The notes: generated by a model not told the origin, from the sequence alone. Shown: positions 52,786 through 60,569, counted from the first letter of the stretch. The stretch: 64,000 nucleotides of DNA from Pseudomonas hygromyciniae (GCF_016925675.1 NZ_CP070507.1:124001-188000), one strand, 5' to 3'. Numbers and translations: made by a program.

Positions 52786-52935
52786 TTTAATTATCTCTAA
52801 CTCCAAGCCATTCGGTTGAACTAGAGGAACAACAATAAAGCCGTTTTCTTGCGAATAAATCGCATACGTTAATTTCGACTCTTCTGCCAACGATGATGCA
52901 CTGCGAACAGCGTCAATTGCGTTTACATGAAACAT
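52780..52935 (-). CDS. Small hypothetical protein (51 aa)
   Basis: Starts MFHVNAIDAVRSASSLAEES and ends LVQPNGLELEIIKP. GGAGGTCTTTGCG precedes the ATG, a very good ribosome binding site. The product has a helix followed by beta strands (LTYAIYSQENGFIVVPL). It ends inside the hairpin of the next gene. Not recognised. Confidence 0.55.
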   Translation of the reverse strand: MFHVNAIDAVRSASSLAEESKLTYAIYSQENGFIVVPLVQPNGLELEIIKP

Positions 52936-53500
52936 CGCAAAGACCTCCTTCGAGACAAAGACTTAAATAAAACCAGAAGCTCATGAGCTCCGTGTCTTAT
53001 TGAATCAAAGCACGCGACGTGCCTAGATTATTTCTTCGGCATTAAATTGCTAAGCAATTCCAACGCCGGCATCTATTGCCTTAAAGAAAAGTTGAATTCC
53101 ACCAACAACAATTGCGAAAAGAACGATGATAGTTTCATAGGCATTTCCGTTAGCAAGATATGCAGACGGAGCACTACCCTGACGGGAAGAAACCTCCCCG
53201 CCGCGGATTTTTATTCACAAATAAAACCAAAATCCAGAAAGTTGGATATCGATAAATTAAGTGCTATTTTTTTAGCCGGTTTGAAAGCGTGGCTCTGCTT
53301 TTTGTGCCTCACCCTATAAATGATGAGAACACTGCCTGAACGCATACACGACTCAGGCCTTGGCGGACATGCTCATGCATGGCGCTAAGTTCAAAGCACA
53401 GAGGGATCTGTACTGAAGGGGTTCTTGAAAGCTCGACCCTAGGCCAGCTTTGTGCCTGCGATGATACCAAACCGATAATCTTTAACAAGACATAGAACAA
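52936..53500. other. Gene-poor stretch with hairpin and possible micro-ORF
   Basis: No gene above 60 codons is supported. At 53181-53202 there is a GGCGGGGA / TTCCCGTC hairpin followed by CTCCGT, as in the leader family. A minus-strand frame after it reads ETIIVLFAIVVGGIQLFFKA, which looks like a membrane peptide but lacks an in-frame start; the available ATGs open a different 23-codon frame. Two imperfect direct repeats (GGCACAAA...GCTTTC) lie at about 53283-53311 and 53428-53455. Confidence 0.4.
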
Positions 53501-53528
53501 AAAAAGGGGACCCTAAGGCCCCCCTTTT
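53501..53528. terminator. Terminator hairpin
   Basis: Stem AAAAGGGGnCC / GGnCCCCTTTT with a TTAG-type loop and a T-run, after the stop of the 81-aa gene. Confidence 0.65.
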
Positions 53529-53532
53529 ACAC

Positions 53533-53778
53533 TTAAAGCCCACTCGGTGAGAACACCTTATGACCACGTTTATTACGGAAACGATCAACAACCATCTCCA
53601 TTGGTTCTTCCAGCTTTATCGGCGGAAAAAAACCATGTCTCCGCGAGTGCTTCAGGTATATGACTCCTCCTGTTGACAGCTCCCACAGGTGAACCTTTGT
53701 GTCGCCTTTTGTAACCCAAGCCTTACGGTCTACCGAGGCCTGACCTTGCAAACGAGCAGCTTCAAGGATCGCGTTCAT
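53533..53778 (-). CDS. Small hypothetical protein (81 aa)
   Basis: From ATG 53778, with GGAGAAG four nt upstream; the longer frame from 53832 runs back through the hairpin. The product is basic and mixed alpha/beta (VTKGDTKVHLWELSTGGVIYLKHSRRHGFFPPIKL). Its Shine-Dalgarno is fully complementary to a CTTCTCC in the leader. Not recognised. Confidence 0.55.
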   Translation of the reverse strand: MNAILEAARLQGQASVDRKAWVTKGDTKVHLWELSTGGVIYLKHSRRHGFFPPIKLEEPMEMVVDRFRNKRGHKVFSPSGL

Positions 53779-53808
53779 CGACTTCTCCATATATACGACA
53801 GGGAGAAG

Positions 53809-53835
53809 CCCCTTGGGGGATTTCTCCCCCATGGG
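53809..53835 (-). promoter_or_regulatory. 5'-UTR hairpin, clearest switch-family member
   Basis: CCCATGGGGG / CCCCCAAGGGG around AGAAAT. GGGAGAA in the loop is fully complementary to the following TTCTCCC, and CTTCTCC is fully complementary to the GGAGAAG Shine-Dalgarno, giving two exclusive pairings. Confidence 0.65.
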
Positions 53836-53839
53836 TGGT

Positions 53840-54088
53840 TTATTTAGAGCGCCGGATTCGGCTTTCGAGCTTCAGCTTTTCCGGTGCTACTGAAAACCAG
53901 TAGCAATCCCAGTCCAGGAATATGATTGCCCCGGGCCGAAACTCATCGATCTCACGAACGAATCCAAGGATTGTCTTCCCCTGGATTTCGAGTCCGTACC
54001 CATTTATCACCGTTACGGTATCGCCAAGCATGAAGTCGCATGGAACAGGCGCGACATTTGCCATTTTTTCTTCAACAAACCTTTGCAT
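53840..54088 (-). CDS. Small beta-rich protein (82 aa)
   Basis: The segment LGDTVTVINGYGLEIQGKTILGFVREIDEFRPGAIIFLDWDCYWFSVAPEKLKL looks like a small SH3-like or KOW-like barrel. Two starts are possible: 54088, or ATG 54064 (MANVAPVPCD). GGGA lies just before the first. It is framed by hairpins. Function unknown. Confidence 0.55.
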   Translation of the reverse strand: MQRFVEEKMANVAPVPCDFMLGDTVTVINGYGLEIQGKTILGFVREIDEFRPGAIIFLDWDCYWFSVAPEKLKLESRIRRSK

Positions 54089-54113
54089 TCCCGATATCCA
54101 TTTTCATGGAGAA

Positions 54114-54136
54114 CCCCGCCGGGGTTCCCCGGTAGG
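54114..54136 (-). promoter_or_regulatory. 5'-UTR hairpin, switch-family member
   Basis: CCCTACCGGGG, then AA, then CCCCGGCGGGG. GGGGAAC can alternatively pair with the following GTTCTCC (one G-U). TCCAT then pairs with ATGGA near the start. Confidence 0.55.
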
Positions 54137-54175
54137 GTAATTTGCAGATTGCGTTGGCTAGCTCTTCAGCGTGCA

Positions 54176-54244
54176 CTAAGGCGTACGCGCTTCGCTCCTG
54201 AATGTCTTGGCTTCGCCGGCCTGGGCATCCTTATAAGCATCCAT
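54176..54244 (-). CDS. Short ORF (22 aa), possibly a broken gene
   Basis: ATG 54244 with AAAAGGA upstream opens MDAYKDAQAGEAKTF and stops after 22 codons. A +1 frame over the second half reads DIQERSAYALVHAEELANAICKLP, which looks more protein-like. A single-base indel may have shortened a gene of about 40 codons. Confidence 0.35.
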   Translation of the reverse strand: MDAYKDAQAGEAKTFRSEARTP

Positions 54245-54283
54245 CTGATTGTCCTTTTCAACGAAACGCAGAAAGGGAGAAAG

Positions 54284-54310
54284 CCCGAAAGGGGCTTTCC
54301 CCCCATCGGG
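54284..54310 (-). promoter_or_regulatory. 5'-UTR hairpin, switch-family member
   Basis: CCCGA.GGGG / CCCC.TTCGGG around GGAAAG. GGGGAAAG can pair instead with the following CTTTCTCC (one G-U), which in turn matches the AAAAGGA Shine-Dalgarno. Confidence 0.55.
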
Positions 54311-54317
54311 CTTCTAT

Positions 54318-54734
54318 TTACTTAAACAGTTCTTTGACTGCGATTTTCAATGTTGTAGCGCGCACATCTTCGAAGTCGCACATCATTGCTTCACAACATA
54401 CTCGGAAGCTGAAGGGATGAACTTCGTCAGAAAGTACCCAGTCCATCGCTTCGCGCCAATTCTGCTCACTGACCTGAGGATGGATGATCTGCCTCAGAGT
54501 GATTTTCAGCAGGTACTCCCGCATCCAATCAACGTAATCTTCAGTGATTTCATCTCGTGCCTGCAGGGCTTCCAGCTCAGCGTCAGACATCTCCAAAATG
54601 TCGAGAAATCCAAATTGAACGACTCGCGCGAGGCTTGCCTTTCTCCGTGGTTTCCGCTCAAAAGAACGGCGCTGAATAATTACTTGTTCCCCAAACAGAT
54701 CCAGCAGGGGCAACGCAGTCGCAGTATTTTCCAT
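54318..54734 (-). CDS. Hypothetical protein (138 aa)
   Basis: From ATG 54734 (GAGGAGGTC upstream). The protein is soluble and helical, with a basic stretch (RRSFERKPRRKASLAR) near residues 22-37 and a long acidic-helical middle (ILEMSDAELEALQARDEITEDYVDWMREYLLKI). It lies directly downstream of the VWA gene with one hairpin between. Not recognised. Confidence 0.55.
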   Translation of the reverse strand: MENTATALPLLDLFGEQVIIQRRSFERKPRRKASLARVVQFGFLDILEMSDAELEALQARDEITEDYVDWMREYLLKITLRQIIHPQVSEQNWREAMDWVLSDEVHPFSFRVCCEAMMCDFEDVRATTLKIAVKELFK

Positions 54735-54763
54735 TTCAGACCTCCTCAAACCGACAGAGGCCT

Positions 54764-54788
54764 CCCACTAGGGAATGCCCCTAGTGGG
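54764..54788 (-). promoter_or_regulatory. 5'-UTR hairpin, switch-family member
   Basis: Perfect 10-bp stem CCCACTAGGG / CCCTAGTGGG around GCATT; CCTC follows and can pair with GAGG of the Shine-Dalgarno. Confidence 0.6.
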
Positions 54789-54803
54789 TTGAATAGTTAT
54801 TTG

Positions 54804-56603
54804 TTAGGCGGCTAATGCTTCGCGGACAAGCTCAAAGAGCGAGTTCTTGAGATTCGCAACCTCCCCAACAGCACGGTATTGGCTGAACAATGCTTTCAGG
54901 ATGTGCTCCTTGGCATTTCCGAAACCAAGTCCAATGACTTCGATGCCGCTGACCTCACACCGCTGAATAAACTCTTTAGCTGCATGAGTAGTGCCTGCGT
55001 TCGGTTCCCCATCCGTTATGACGAAAAGAATCTTCTTCTCGCCCTTCGCACGAAGAACTTCAACAGCAGCCGGCCACAGTGCTTGCGCAAGAGGCGTAAG
55101 GCCCTCCGACCTCGCACCAAAGCCACCTTCGCTTACCGCCCTGATCAATCGCTCTTTCGGGCTCTTGATCAATGCGCAGCGCTCAACGCCATCGTTCGTC
55201 TTGTTGGGAAATGACATCGCGCCGGTTGTCACCAGCGGAAGCCCTTCCAGCGCGCTTAGGACCGCATAGACTGCGGCTTCGGCCTGATCCATCGCAGATT
55301 TCATACTCCCCGACTTGTCGAGAAGAATCTGGATAGATGCAGATTGACGCTCTGCTCGAGACTTGCTTCTAAACACCCGCGTTTCGCCGCCTTTCATCAT
55401 GGCGATACGGCCAGTGTCGATCCGCTTGCCCTGCCGCTTCAGCCGAACACGGCAATCGACATGCGCCTGTAACAGCCCATTGAGGCACTGTCGCAAACCT
55501 GCCGATTGCTCGATGCCCAATTGCACACGGCGGACGCTCGCTTCATCGGATCGGTTCCTCCCCCTCCCATCCAGAGAGAATGGTCGGACCGGATTACCGT
55601 CGCGCACTGCATTACGGCCTAGCAACTCGCCCGCCTTGTCGCCTACTTCCGAGATCAACCCTTTCAGGTCGGCTTCAGTTGCATCCTTGGCCTGCTCGCG
55701 CAGGTTGCTGGCTTCTGGGGAAGGTTTGCCGCTGCCATTGCTGGAATGCGAGGTTACACCGGCATCGCTGCCGCTACTTGGTTGGGATTGGTCTTGGGGC
55801 TTGGAGCCGGACTGGCCTCCATCAGATGTTTCCTGCTTGGATTCGGGTTGCCCCTCCTCTTTGCCTTGATCATCTGAACCCGCACCAGCTTGCTTAGGCT
55901 CCTGATGCTGATCGCCTCCACCCGACTGTTGCGAGTCCTGAGGAGCACCCTCAGCACCTTGCTCGGGCTGCAGTTGCTCATCTCCCTGCTCATCCTCTTG
56001 CGAAGGCAGCAGGTCGATAATCGCGTCCACCAGACCGAGAACATCTGTTGTGCTCTCGCACGCCAGGGTGTTCTTCACCAGGGTAAGAATCTTATCCGTA
56101 AGGTCATTACCAAGAAGGGTCTCCATACGGGCCAGGTAGGCTTTTGCTGGAACCTCAAGCTGCGGTTCCTGGAGTAGCCAGTAACCGCCGTAGAGAATTC
56201 CGTTGTGAATCACATGAAGCGCCGGGCATTCATCCACCTGCTCAGGCCGAAACGGCTCAAGCAGAACCTTTCGATTCAGGTAGCGAATATCCGGCTCAGT
56301 ACCTGGGTACTGATCCATGCTCAATCGTTCAATGCGTATGTCCTCAAGAATGTTCAGCAGATTCTTGCGGAAGGGTGTCGAGCATGAGTCGCGAAAGCAG
56401 CCCATGTCAGTGTTGCGGACATGGGAGCATTCGTGTGCGATGTACCCGAAGGACAGCGGCAGATCGTCGTCAGTGAATGGGACGAATACATTTTTTCCAT
56501 CTGTCTTAGCCTGGACGCCCTCAACATGCACTGTGACCCCAGTTAACTCGGCCAGGTGCTGTGCGTAGATCGGCAGAGTGCCGACCAGGGATTGATTGCT
56601 CAT
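54804..56603 (-). CDS. CobT-like VWA-domain protein
   Basis: 599 residues. An N-terminal part has a metallopeptidase-like IAHECSHVRNTDMG (HExxH-like HECSH). A long acidic, Gln/Ser-rich disordered linker (about residues 200-310) leads to a C-terminal VWA domain with a MIDAS motif (ILLDKSGSMKSAMDQ; later VITDGEPNAGTTHAA). In SXT/IncA/C backbones a CobT-like gene pairs with a CobS/MoxR AAA gene, as here. Such pairs remodel or activate partner complexes; the target is unknown. Nothing else points to cobalamin synthesis. Confidence 0.8.
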   Translation of the reverse strand: MSNQSLVGTLPIYAQHLAELTGVTVHVEGVQAKTDGKNVFVPFTDDDLPLSFGYIAHECSHVRNTDMGCFRDSCSTPFRKNLLNILEDIRIERLSMDQYPGTEPDIRYLNRKVLLEPFRPEQVDECPALHVIHNGILYGGYWLLQEPQLEVPAKAYLARMETLLGNDLTDKILTLVKNTLACESTTDVLGLVDAIIDLLPSQEDEQGDEQLQPEQGAEGAPQDSQQSGGGDQHQEPKQAGAGSDDQGKEEGQPESKQETSDGGQSGSKPQDQSQPSSGSDAGVTSHSSNGSGKPSPEASNLREQAKDATEADLKGLISEVGDKAGELLGRNAVRDGNPVRPFSLDGRGRNRSDEASVRRVQLGIEQSAGLRQCLNGLLQAHVDCRVRLKRQGKRIDTGRIAMMKGGETRVFRSKSRAERQSASIQILLDKSGSMKSAMDQAEAAVYAVLSALEGLPLVTTGAMSFPNKTNDGVERCALIKSPKERLIRAVSEGGFGARSEGLTPLAQALWPAAVEVLRAKGEKKILFVITDGEPNAGTTHAAKEFIQRCEVSGIEVIGLGFGNAKEHILKALFSQYRAVGEVANLKNSLFELVREALAA

Positions 56604-56640
56604 CGTTTATCTCCTTTCTCGCCACCGCAAAAAGGAGTAA

Positions 56641-56670
56641 CCCCGCGAGGAGGATTACTCCCACGCAGGG
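56641..56670 (-). promoter_or_regulatory. 5'-UTR hairpin, switch-family member
   Basis: CCCTGCG.GGGAG / CTCC.CGCGGGG around TAAT. GGAGTAA is fully complementary to the following TTACTCC, and CTCCTTT is fully complementary to the AAAGGAG Shine-Dalgarno of the VWA gene. Confidence 0.65.
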
Positions 56671-56683
56671 TTTGTTTGTGATG

Positions 56684-57883
56684 TCAGAACCAGAATGTGC
56701 CGAAGGGCATACCAGGTTCGGACGAATTGATTACGAAGAGCGGATCTGTCTGCTCCCCTGGAACGGACTCAGCAGGATCAGCTACCTCGAATGTTGCAGA
56801 TACTTCGTTGATGCTGTCGTGACGACTCGGACAAGCTTCGCTTACGCCCAGCTCCTCCTCATCCCTCGATACAGCGTCTGCGGGTACCTCTGCAGCTGGT
56901 ACAGCAACAACAGCAACGATGTCGATCGAGGCTTCGATCTCTACTGCTGCGGGAGCCTCAGTTTCAACACCAGCCGGGACGGCCGACTCAACTGAAGGGA
57001 ATGCTGGAACGAAGGCCATCGATACATCTTGATGATCGTTGGCAATGTTCAGGTTTTTGATCAGCCGCTTGATAGATTCCTCATCAGAGAGGGCCGACAC
57101 AAGGGCTACAACGCTGTTGTACTGAGAGCCATTAACCGCACCCGACTTTGGGAGAGCCGCTAGGACTTCCTCAATGTGTCCAGTTAAGGCTTGGACCTCG
57201 CTGGACAGAAACATCAGGCCGCGGAGCTTGGCGTTGATCTTCCGTACAGTGTTCAGCGTCGTTTGCGTGACATGGCCACGAGTGGCCAAGCCTGTTTCAA
57301 GCAAGCGCTCGGCTGTATCTGCCGTCTCAGCGTACAGCTGATCTGACAAACCACGGACCTGAGTACCCAGCGTGTTTGAGAGATGCTTGTCACCATCTGG
57401 GGAAACACGGCATGCCGCGTAACCAAAGTGCATCCCAGCGTCTACCTGCGCCTTCGGTGTTACCGAGGTGCGGATAGCGTCACGCCACTCCTGCTTCTCC
57501 CAGCCCTTATTGATCCACTCAGTGATCCAGCGTTCGTAATTGGGAAGAAAGTTATTTTTCAAGTCGTAGAATTGCGTTTTGAGCACTTCCAGTCGGTCTA
57601 CAACCTCCTGAATTTTGTCCTGAGATACGGCATAGCCACCCAGAAACCTCACGCCACACTCTTCCACTACTTTCGTAGCCTGCCGTTTGATCTTCTCGAA
57701 CGGTTTTAGCTTATCTGGGTCGATTACACGCATCGATCCCAGAGAAGCCAAAATTGTAGGAGGAATCTTACCCTCCAGCATTTCAGGCTTTAGTTTTTTC
57801 CTAGCAGTCCATAGATGGATGCCGGAAAGATCGACCAGCAATAGTTGGTCAAGGACTTTGATCTCACTCTGTTGAATGGACAT
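56684..57883 (-). CDS. DUF3150-family protein
   Basis: 399 residues from ATG 57883 (AAGGAGAATCG upstream). The body matches DUF3150 as I recall it: LSGIHLWTARKKLKPEMLEG near the N-terminus, ATKVVEECGVRFLGGYAV, a helical central part, and an acidic Ala/Val-rich tail. DUF3150 genes lie between CobS-like and CobT-like genes in IncA/C-type backbones, as here. The last residues are PFGTFWF, the same tail as exo. Function unknown; likely part of the AAA-VWA complex. Confidence 0.7.
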   Translation of the reverse strand: MSIQQSEIKVLDQLLLVDLSGIHLWTARKKLKPEMLEGKIPPTILASLGSMRVIDPDKLKPFEKIKRQATKVVEECGVRFLGGYAVSQDKIQEVVDRLEVLKTQFYDLKNNFLPNYERWITEWINKGWEKQEWRDAIRTSVTPKAQVDAGMHFGYAACRVSPDGDKHLSNTLGTQVRGLSDQLYAETADTAERLLETGLATRGHVTQTTLNTVRKINAKLRGLMFLSSEVQALTGHIEEVLAALPKSGAVNGSQYNSVVALVSALSDEESIKRLIKNLNIANDHQDVSMAFVPAFPSVESAVPAGVETEAPAAVEIEASIDIVAVVAVPAAEVPADAVSRDEEELGVSEACPSRHDSINEVSATFEVADPAESVPGEQTDPLFVINSSEPGMPFGTFWF

Positions 57884-57916
57884 TTCACGATTCTCCTTTC
57901 TCACATGCATGAAAAA

Positions 57917-57956
57917 GGGGGAATCGCGCCCTTGGGGGGGAGATTCCCCCTTAGGG
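57917..57956 (-). promoter_or_regulatory. 5'-UTR hairpin, switch-family member
   Basis: GGGGGAATC is fully complementary to GATTCCCCC downstream. The alternative CCCT..GGGGGA / TCCCCC..AGGG fold also exists. CGATTC-CCC can further pair with GGAGAATCG at the DUF3150 Shine-Dalgarno. Confidence 0.6.
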
Positions 57957-57960
57957 TTTT

Positions 57961-58932
57961 TTACACAGCAGCTTTCCAATCGCCACCGAATACACTTTCG
58001 GCGATCTTACGAATTGCTGTCTTCTGAACTAGATCGCAGCGGTTGAGCAACGATTCATCCAGTGAAAGTTGAAGGGGATTAGACGCGCGTTGATGAGTGT
58101 ATCCACAAGAGATACGCCCCCAACGAAGCAATGTCCGTGTGGACATTGTGACGCTCAGGTAATTACCACCTAATCCTTTATGCTGGTTACGAATTGAGTT
58201 CGCAACCTTAACCATATTTTTTGCCATATCTACAGGTAGCATTGGCAAAGTAGATATTAAGGTTTGTACTTCATCAGCTTCATCAAGGTACGGAACCTCA
58301 AGGACTCTGAATCGATCCAGCGATGCCAAGTTCTGCTGCATGGTGCCAGCATATACTCCTGAAGCATCACCCTGCCCTGCTGTGTTACCACAAGCAACGA
58401 ACCGGAAGTTTGGATGCGGCTTAATGACCTCACCGTTATTTTCTGCAATCACCAAGGGCCTCCCCTCAGTAACAGCATGCAAACCCACAGTAACTGCCGG
58501 ATCAAGGGCGTCATATTCATCGATTACGAATACGAAGCCATGTCGCATTGCTTGGGTAAGCGGCCCATCCACAAACTTCGTGTTTAGGTCACCACTTACC
58601 GGATCGGTGACAGGCAGGTTGTAACCAGTAAGCTCTGGCATTTCCATTCGGCTATGAGCCGAAACGGTGATGCAAGGCCAATTGAGATGGGCAGTGATTT
58701 GCTCGACGAGCGATGACTTACCAGTCCCCGTTGCGCCGATGAGCATGAAACTATCCCCAAACGGAGCGTAAAGCCAACCCATGAACGGCTTGACCAACAT
58801 CTCGCGGAAGAAATACTTTCCGTTCTTCGGAGCGACGTGATGCATCCACTGGTGCCCATCAGCAAAACCAGGCGCTTTCGCGTTGGTATTGAATCCGAAC
58901 TCACTCATTTCAACATGTGCGTTGAATTGCAT
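57961..58932 (-). CDS. MoxR/CobS-like AAA+ ATPase
   Basis: 323 residues from ATG 58932 (GGAGAATT upstream). AAA+ motifs: Walker A GATGTGKSSL (near residue 64) and Walker B VFVIDEYDAL (near residue 135), then ACGNTAGQGD (sensor 1) and a C-terminal lid. The CobS-like N-terminus (FNTNAKAPGFADGHQWMHHVAPKNGKYFF) is present. It is expected to act with the VWA protein as a chelatase-like remodelling pair, as in SXT/IncA/C backbones where the function is unclear. Confidence 0.82.
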   Translation of the reverse strand: MQFNAHVEMSEFGFNTNAKAPGFADGHQWMHHVAPKNGKYFFREMLVKPFMGWLYAPFGDSFMLIGATGTGKSSLVEQITAHLNWPCITVSAHSRMEMPELTGYNLPVTDPVSGDLNTKFVDGPLTQAMRHGFVFVIDEYDALDPAVTVGLHAVTEGRPLVIAENNGEVIKPHPNFRFVACGNTAGQGDASGVYAGTMQQNLASLDRFRVLEVPYLDEADEVQTLISTLPMLPVDMAKNMVKVANSIRNQHKGLGGNYLSVTMSTRTLLRWGRISCGYTHQRASNPLQLSLDESLLNRCDLVQKTAIRKIAESVFGGDWKAAV

Positions 58933-58973
58933 TTTTTTAATTCTCCATTCTCGAAAGCAGTAGCCCAAGAAAA

Positions 58974-59008
58974 GGAGAATCCCCATAGGGGAAGACTCCC
59001 CCAGTGGG
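58974..59008 (-). promoter_or_regulatory. 5'-UTR hairpin, switch-family member
   Basis: CCCACTGGGGGA / TCCCCTATGGGG with a GTCT loop. ATTCTCC follows and is fully complementary to the GGAGAAT Shine-Dalgarno of the AAA+ gene; GGGGA can compete for the same TTCTCC. Confidence 0.6.
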
Positions 59009-59025
59009 CGATTTATTTGTGCGGT

Positions 59026-59385
59026 TTACGCAGCAACTACTAGGTCGATGACAGACAGGCTGTCTTCACTGGTTTTTTTAGTGAAGCTTACGACTGGTGT
59101 GAGCCCGTGATAAACCAACTCGGCACACAACGAATGCATCATCCATGGCGGGCAGCTGACCAAAATGGTAGTTGCTCCAGTCTTCTTTGCTTCAGCAAGG
59201 GCAATTTCAGCAAGGCGCATAACACGCTTTGCGATACTTTCCTTGTTTGGCAGCACCGGGAAGAAAAGGAGATTACGAATCTCCTGGAATTCCTTCCAAC
59301 TCGTTAGATCACAAACCCCGAAGGATTCGAGTTCACGTGTAGTTTTAAACTTGGTCAGATTAACGACGACGTTGGTATTGCTCAT
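59026..59385 (-). CDS. Hypothetical protein (119 aa)
   Basis: A small alpha/beta protein: an N-terminal strand VVVNLTKF, a helix NKESIAKRVMRLAEIALAEAKKTGA, then ATTILVSCPPWMMHSLCAELVYHGLTPVVSFTKK. The NLT start and the later strand-helix-strand resemble small Rossmann-like accessory proteins, but I cannot name the family. It is the first gene of the AAA-DUF3150-VWA block, with a family hairpin in its leader. Confidence 0.6.
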   Translation of the reverse strand: MSNTNVVVNLTKFKTTRELESFGVCDLTSWKEFQEIRNLLFFPVLPNKESIAKRVMRLAEIALAEAKKTGATTILVSCPPWMMHSLCAELVYHGLTPVVSFTKKTSEDSLSVIDLVVAA

Positions 59386-59417
59386 ATTCTCAACTCCAGT
59401 TTTCAGAGCGGAGAAAT

Positions 59418-59441
59418 CCCATACGGGTTTCCCCGCATGGG
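59418..59441 (-). promoter_or_regulatory. 5'-UTR hairpin, first of the 52-59 kb block
   Basis: Near-perfect stem CCCATGCGGG / CCCGTATGGG with a GAAA loop. GGGGAAA can pair instead with the following TTTCTCC (one G-U), and CTCC with the GGAG Shine-Dalgarno. The 59442-59752 stretch upstream contains no supported gene. Confidence 0.6.
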
Positions 59442-59752
59442 TAGGTTTTTAAGCTGATTAGAGTCGCAGCTAACGACCCGTGCGTGGCACGGACAAACAT
59501 CTACGCTCATGCGTGGATGATTGATTCTGGGGGGTAGCATAGGTCAAATGGACTTACGCATACTTGAACAGCCCCGATCGGGACTGTGAAGATTCTTGAG
59601 CTGCAGTAGCGCGCAGCTTACGCACCTTTCGGCTGACCAATGATGCCTATTTACAGTGTGGCCTGCAAGCTTCTAGCATCACGCAAATTTGCGGCCTAAA
59701 GACCTTCGTTCCTCGCTTTAGGTTGCCCAGAAATATTGAGCCTCCACAGCTA

Positions 59753-59774
59753 AAAAACCCCGCTTACGCGGGGC
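59753..59774 (-). terminator. Terminator after the 38-aa gene
   Basis: Stem CCCCGC / GCGGGG with a GTAA-type loop and a TTTTTT run on the minus strand. Confidence 0.75.
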
Positions 59775-59783
59775 CTGTTCCGG

Positions 59784-59900
59784 TCAAATGTCGTCGTAGT
59801 GATCGCGCAGCCAGGTCAACACCCGGTAGCCTTGGGCGACCTTGATGAGCGCGCAGAAACTTTCCCACGCCGCACGGCAACTCAATTTGAAAAGACGCAT
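59784..59900 (-). CDS. Mini-protein (38 aa) of the AW-motif pair
   Basis: Starts MRLFKLSCRAAWESFCALIK. GAGGAAGCC precedes the ATG and a strong terminator follows the stop. The opening M-x-(L)F-K ... AW(E/D) pattern recurs in the 32-aa ORF at 60570-60668. Amphipathic and basic at the N-terminus; could associate with membranes. Not recognised. Confidence 0.45.
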   Translation of the reverse strand: MRLFKLSCRAAWESFCALIKVAQGYRVLTWLRDHYDDI

Positions 59901-60385
59901 AGGCGGCTTCCTCAAAAAAGAAGCCTGGCCCCGCCGCCCTTACCGGGCAAGGCAGCGGTTCTACTGAAAGGGGTCAGCGCTTTCAGCGAGCCAGGTGTTT
60001 GTCGGCCCTTCCCTCCCGGCGCGTTTTCCAGACGCGGTGAAGGGGCCAGGGCAATACATGCCCTTGGATATACGTAATACCGCAAAACAGCGGGAAGAAA
60101 AAAGCACTTTCGCGCTTTTTTGAAATATAGAACCCCCCTATAACCATCCGTCCGGTTTTTTCTTGACGCGGCCCTGGCATGACGTTCTAGTCAATTTCCA
60201 CAATCACAGCTCAATCCGTCTATATCGCCCGTAGTTACGCGGGGTTCCAAGTCGTTCAGCATGATTTGAATGATGCAAATCAACGCCGAATTCGCCGTCG
60301 TGATTTGGGATGAAAGAAAAAACCAACCACAAACGGAACTGCTTAGCCATTGCTAAACGGTCGAAACGTAATTTATGATCGATTC

Positions 60386-60467
60386 GTCAGCGCTTTCAGC
60401 GAACCGCATACCGAACTCCAATTCTGTAAGCACAAATAAACCGCCCCTCCAACGGCGGTTTTTTTGT
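60386..60467 (+). ncRNA. Candidate small RNA or leader transcript
   Basis: A promoter-like pair (TTGCTA at 60350, 18-nt spacer, TATGAT at 60374) precedes about 80 nt ending in a strong terminator (AACCGCC...GGCGGTT plus seven T, 60439-60467). No ORF fits between. The motif CAGCGCTTTCAGCGA in it also occurs near 59970. Confidence 0.4.
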
Positions 60468-60531
60468 GTCTTAACTCCGCCTCGGATTCGACACTCCGCG
60501 CCCAGCGCTTTTGCGAGTGCCAAAAAAAACC

Positions 60532-60555
60532 GCCCTGGCCTAAGCCAGAACGGTC
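60532..60555 (-). terminator. Terminator after the 32-aa gene
   Basis: Stem CCGttctGGC / GCCaggGCGG-type hairpin around TTAG, with an eight-T run on the minus strand. Confidence 0.65.
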
Positions 60556-60569
60556 CAACCTATCAGCCT

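Noticed and set aside
53047..53319. 90-codon + strand ORF
   Set aside because: No ribosome binding site and low-complexity composition in an AT-rich gap.
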